Part shown: in pieces, positions 63,806 to 64,000 of the stretch
Layout of the letters: the number at the start of each line of letters is the position of its first letter
Numbering within the stretch: the stretch's first letter is position 1
Assembly: GCF_019649055.1 (NCBI RefSeq)
Contig: NW_026570225.1
Span: forward strand, 3,286,001 to 3,350,000
Reading direction: 5' to 3'
Source: Paramacrobiotus metropolitanus
Lineage: Eukaryota; Tardigrada; Eutardigrada; Parachela; Macrobiotidae
DNA: 64,000 nt
Made by a program: the position numbers and the translations under genes
Notes under the pieces: model-generated
What the model saw: only the letters and a program-made list of their open reading frames with translations
Databases searched by the model: none
Told to the model about the DNA's origin: nothing

Positions 63806-64000
63806 GTAACAGAGCAATATTCACAGCGAAACTGATCTGTATCCGCTGGGCAGATGCAACCGCCGGCGTACTTCCACCGTATCTGCTGCTTTTGCTGTGC
63901 AGTTATGACCTCTCAGCGTGGTTTACATTCACGGATTACGACCCCGCGATCTGGGAGGAGGCGCCAATGTGCCGGTTTCGATCATGGTTAAAAACCAGTG
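63806..64000 (+). other. Possible partial exon at the right edge
   Basis: A plus-strand frame is open for the last 195 bases and runs off the window. Its translation has hydrophobic blocks (TAGVLPPYLLLLCSYDLSAW) followed by DYDPAIWEEAPMC, which is suggestive of a membrane protein. An open run this long has a few percent chance of being random. No start is visible and no family is recognised. Confidence 0.22.

Overview
This is eukaryotic nuclear DNA from a small-intron, gene-dense invertebrate. Every confidently read gene is built of GT-AG introns (mostly 50-300 bp, some 0.8-1.8 kb), and all proteins are animal-type. An insertion of mitochondrial DNA at 8207-8905 reads open with TGA=Trp, ATA=Met and AGA=Ser, so the host uses the invertebrate mitochondrial code. 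With the ND6-cob adjacency and three clustered cathepsin L genes, an ecdysozoan, perhaps a tardigrade, is my best guess; the lineage is inference and not proven here.

Layout. 2309-4385 (+): ALMS-motif centrosomal-like protein. 5180-9501 (+): SAC3/GANP-type mRNA export protein, with the mitochondrial insertion in its second intron. 10185-16595 and 17786-23586 (+): tandem lysosomal alpha-mannosidases A and B; B carries a one-base frameshift. 26447-31097 (+): CYP2-clan cytochrome P450 with a frame break near its N-terminus and a 0.9 kb terminal-inverted-repeat element in intron 2. 31457-33054 (-): GPN3. 33481-36469 (+): UTP25. 36834-37770: 5'-truncated non-LTR retrotransposon with a 13-bp target duplication. 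37943-39238 (+): ARPC3. 40024-42107 (-): GTPBP6/HflX. 42734-44275 (+): TSEN54-like. 44630-45544 (+): CFAP144/FAM183-like. 46390-47848 and 49709-51159 (+): two cathepsin L proteases. 51634-53977 (-): CWF19L2. 54703-55424 (-): unrecognised three-exon gene. 56009-57474 (-): cathepsin L homolog whose catalytic Cys is Ser. 58274-61284 (-): KLHL20/diablo. 61380-64000: repeat-rich, with a few possible exons.

How the genes relate. Most are unlinked housekeeping functions (mRNA export, RNA polymerase assembly, ribosome biogenesis, tRNA splicing, actin nucleation, spliceosome recycling, mitoribosome recycling). Two head-to-head pairs (GPN3/UTP25, 427 bp apart; GTPBP6/TSEN54, 627 bp apart) may share promoters. 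Two local gene families stand out: the mannosidase pair and the cathepsin L trio, both lysosomal degradation enzymes, and both with one decayed or altered member.

I found no operon-like novel system. The most interesting items are the mitochondrial insertion that supplies a splice donor, the inactive cathepsin, and the record of recent duplication and decay in the mannosidase pair. Exon borders come from hand splicing by reading frame and phase; the coding lengths sum in frame except where a break is stated.
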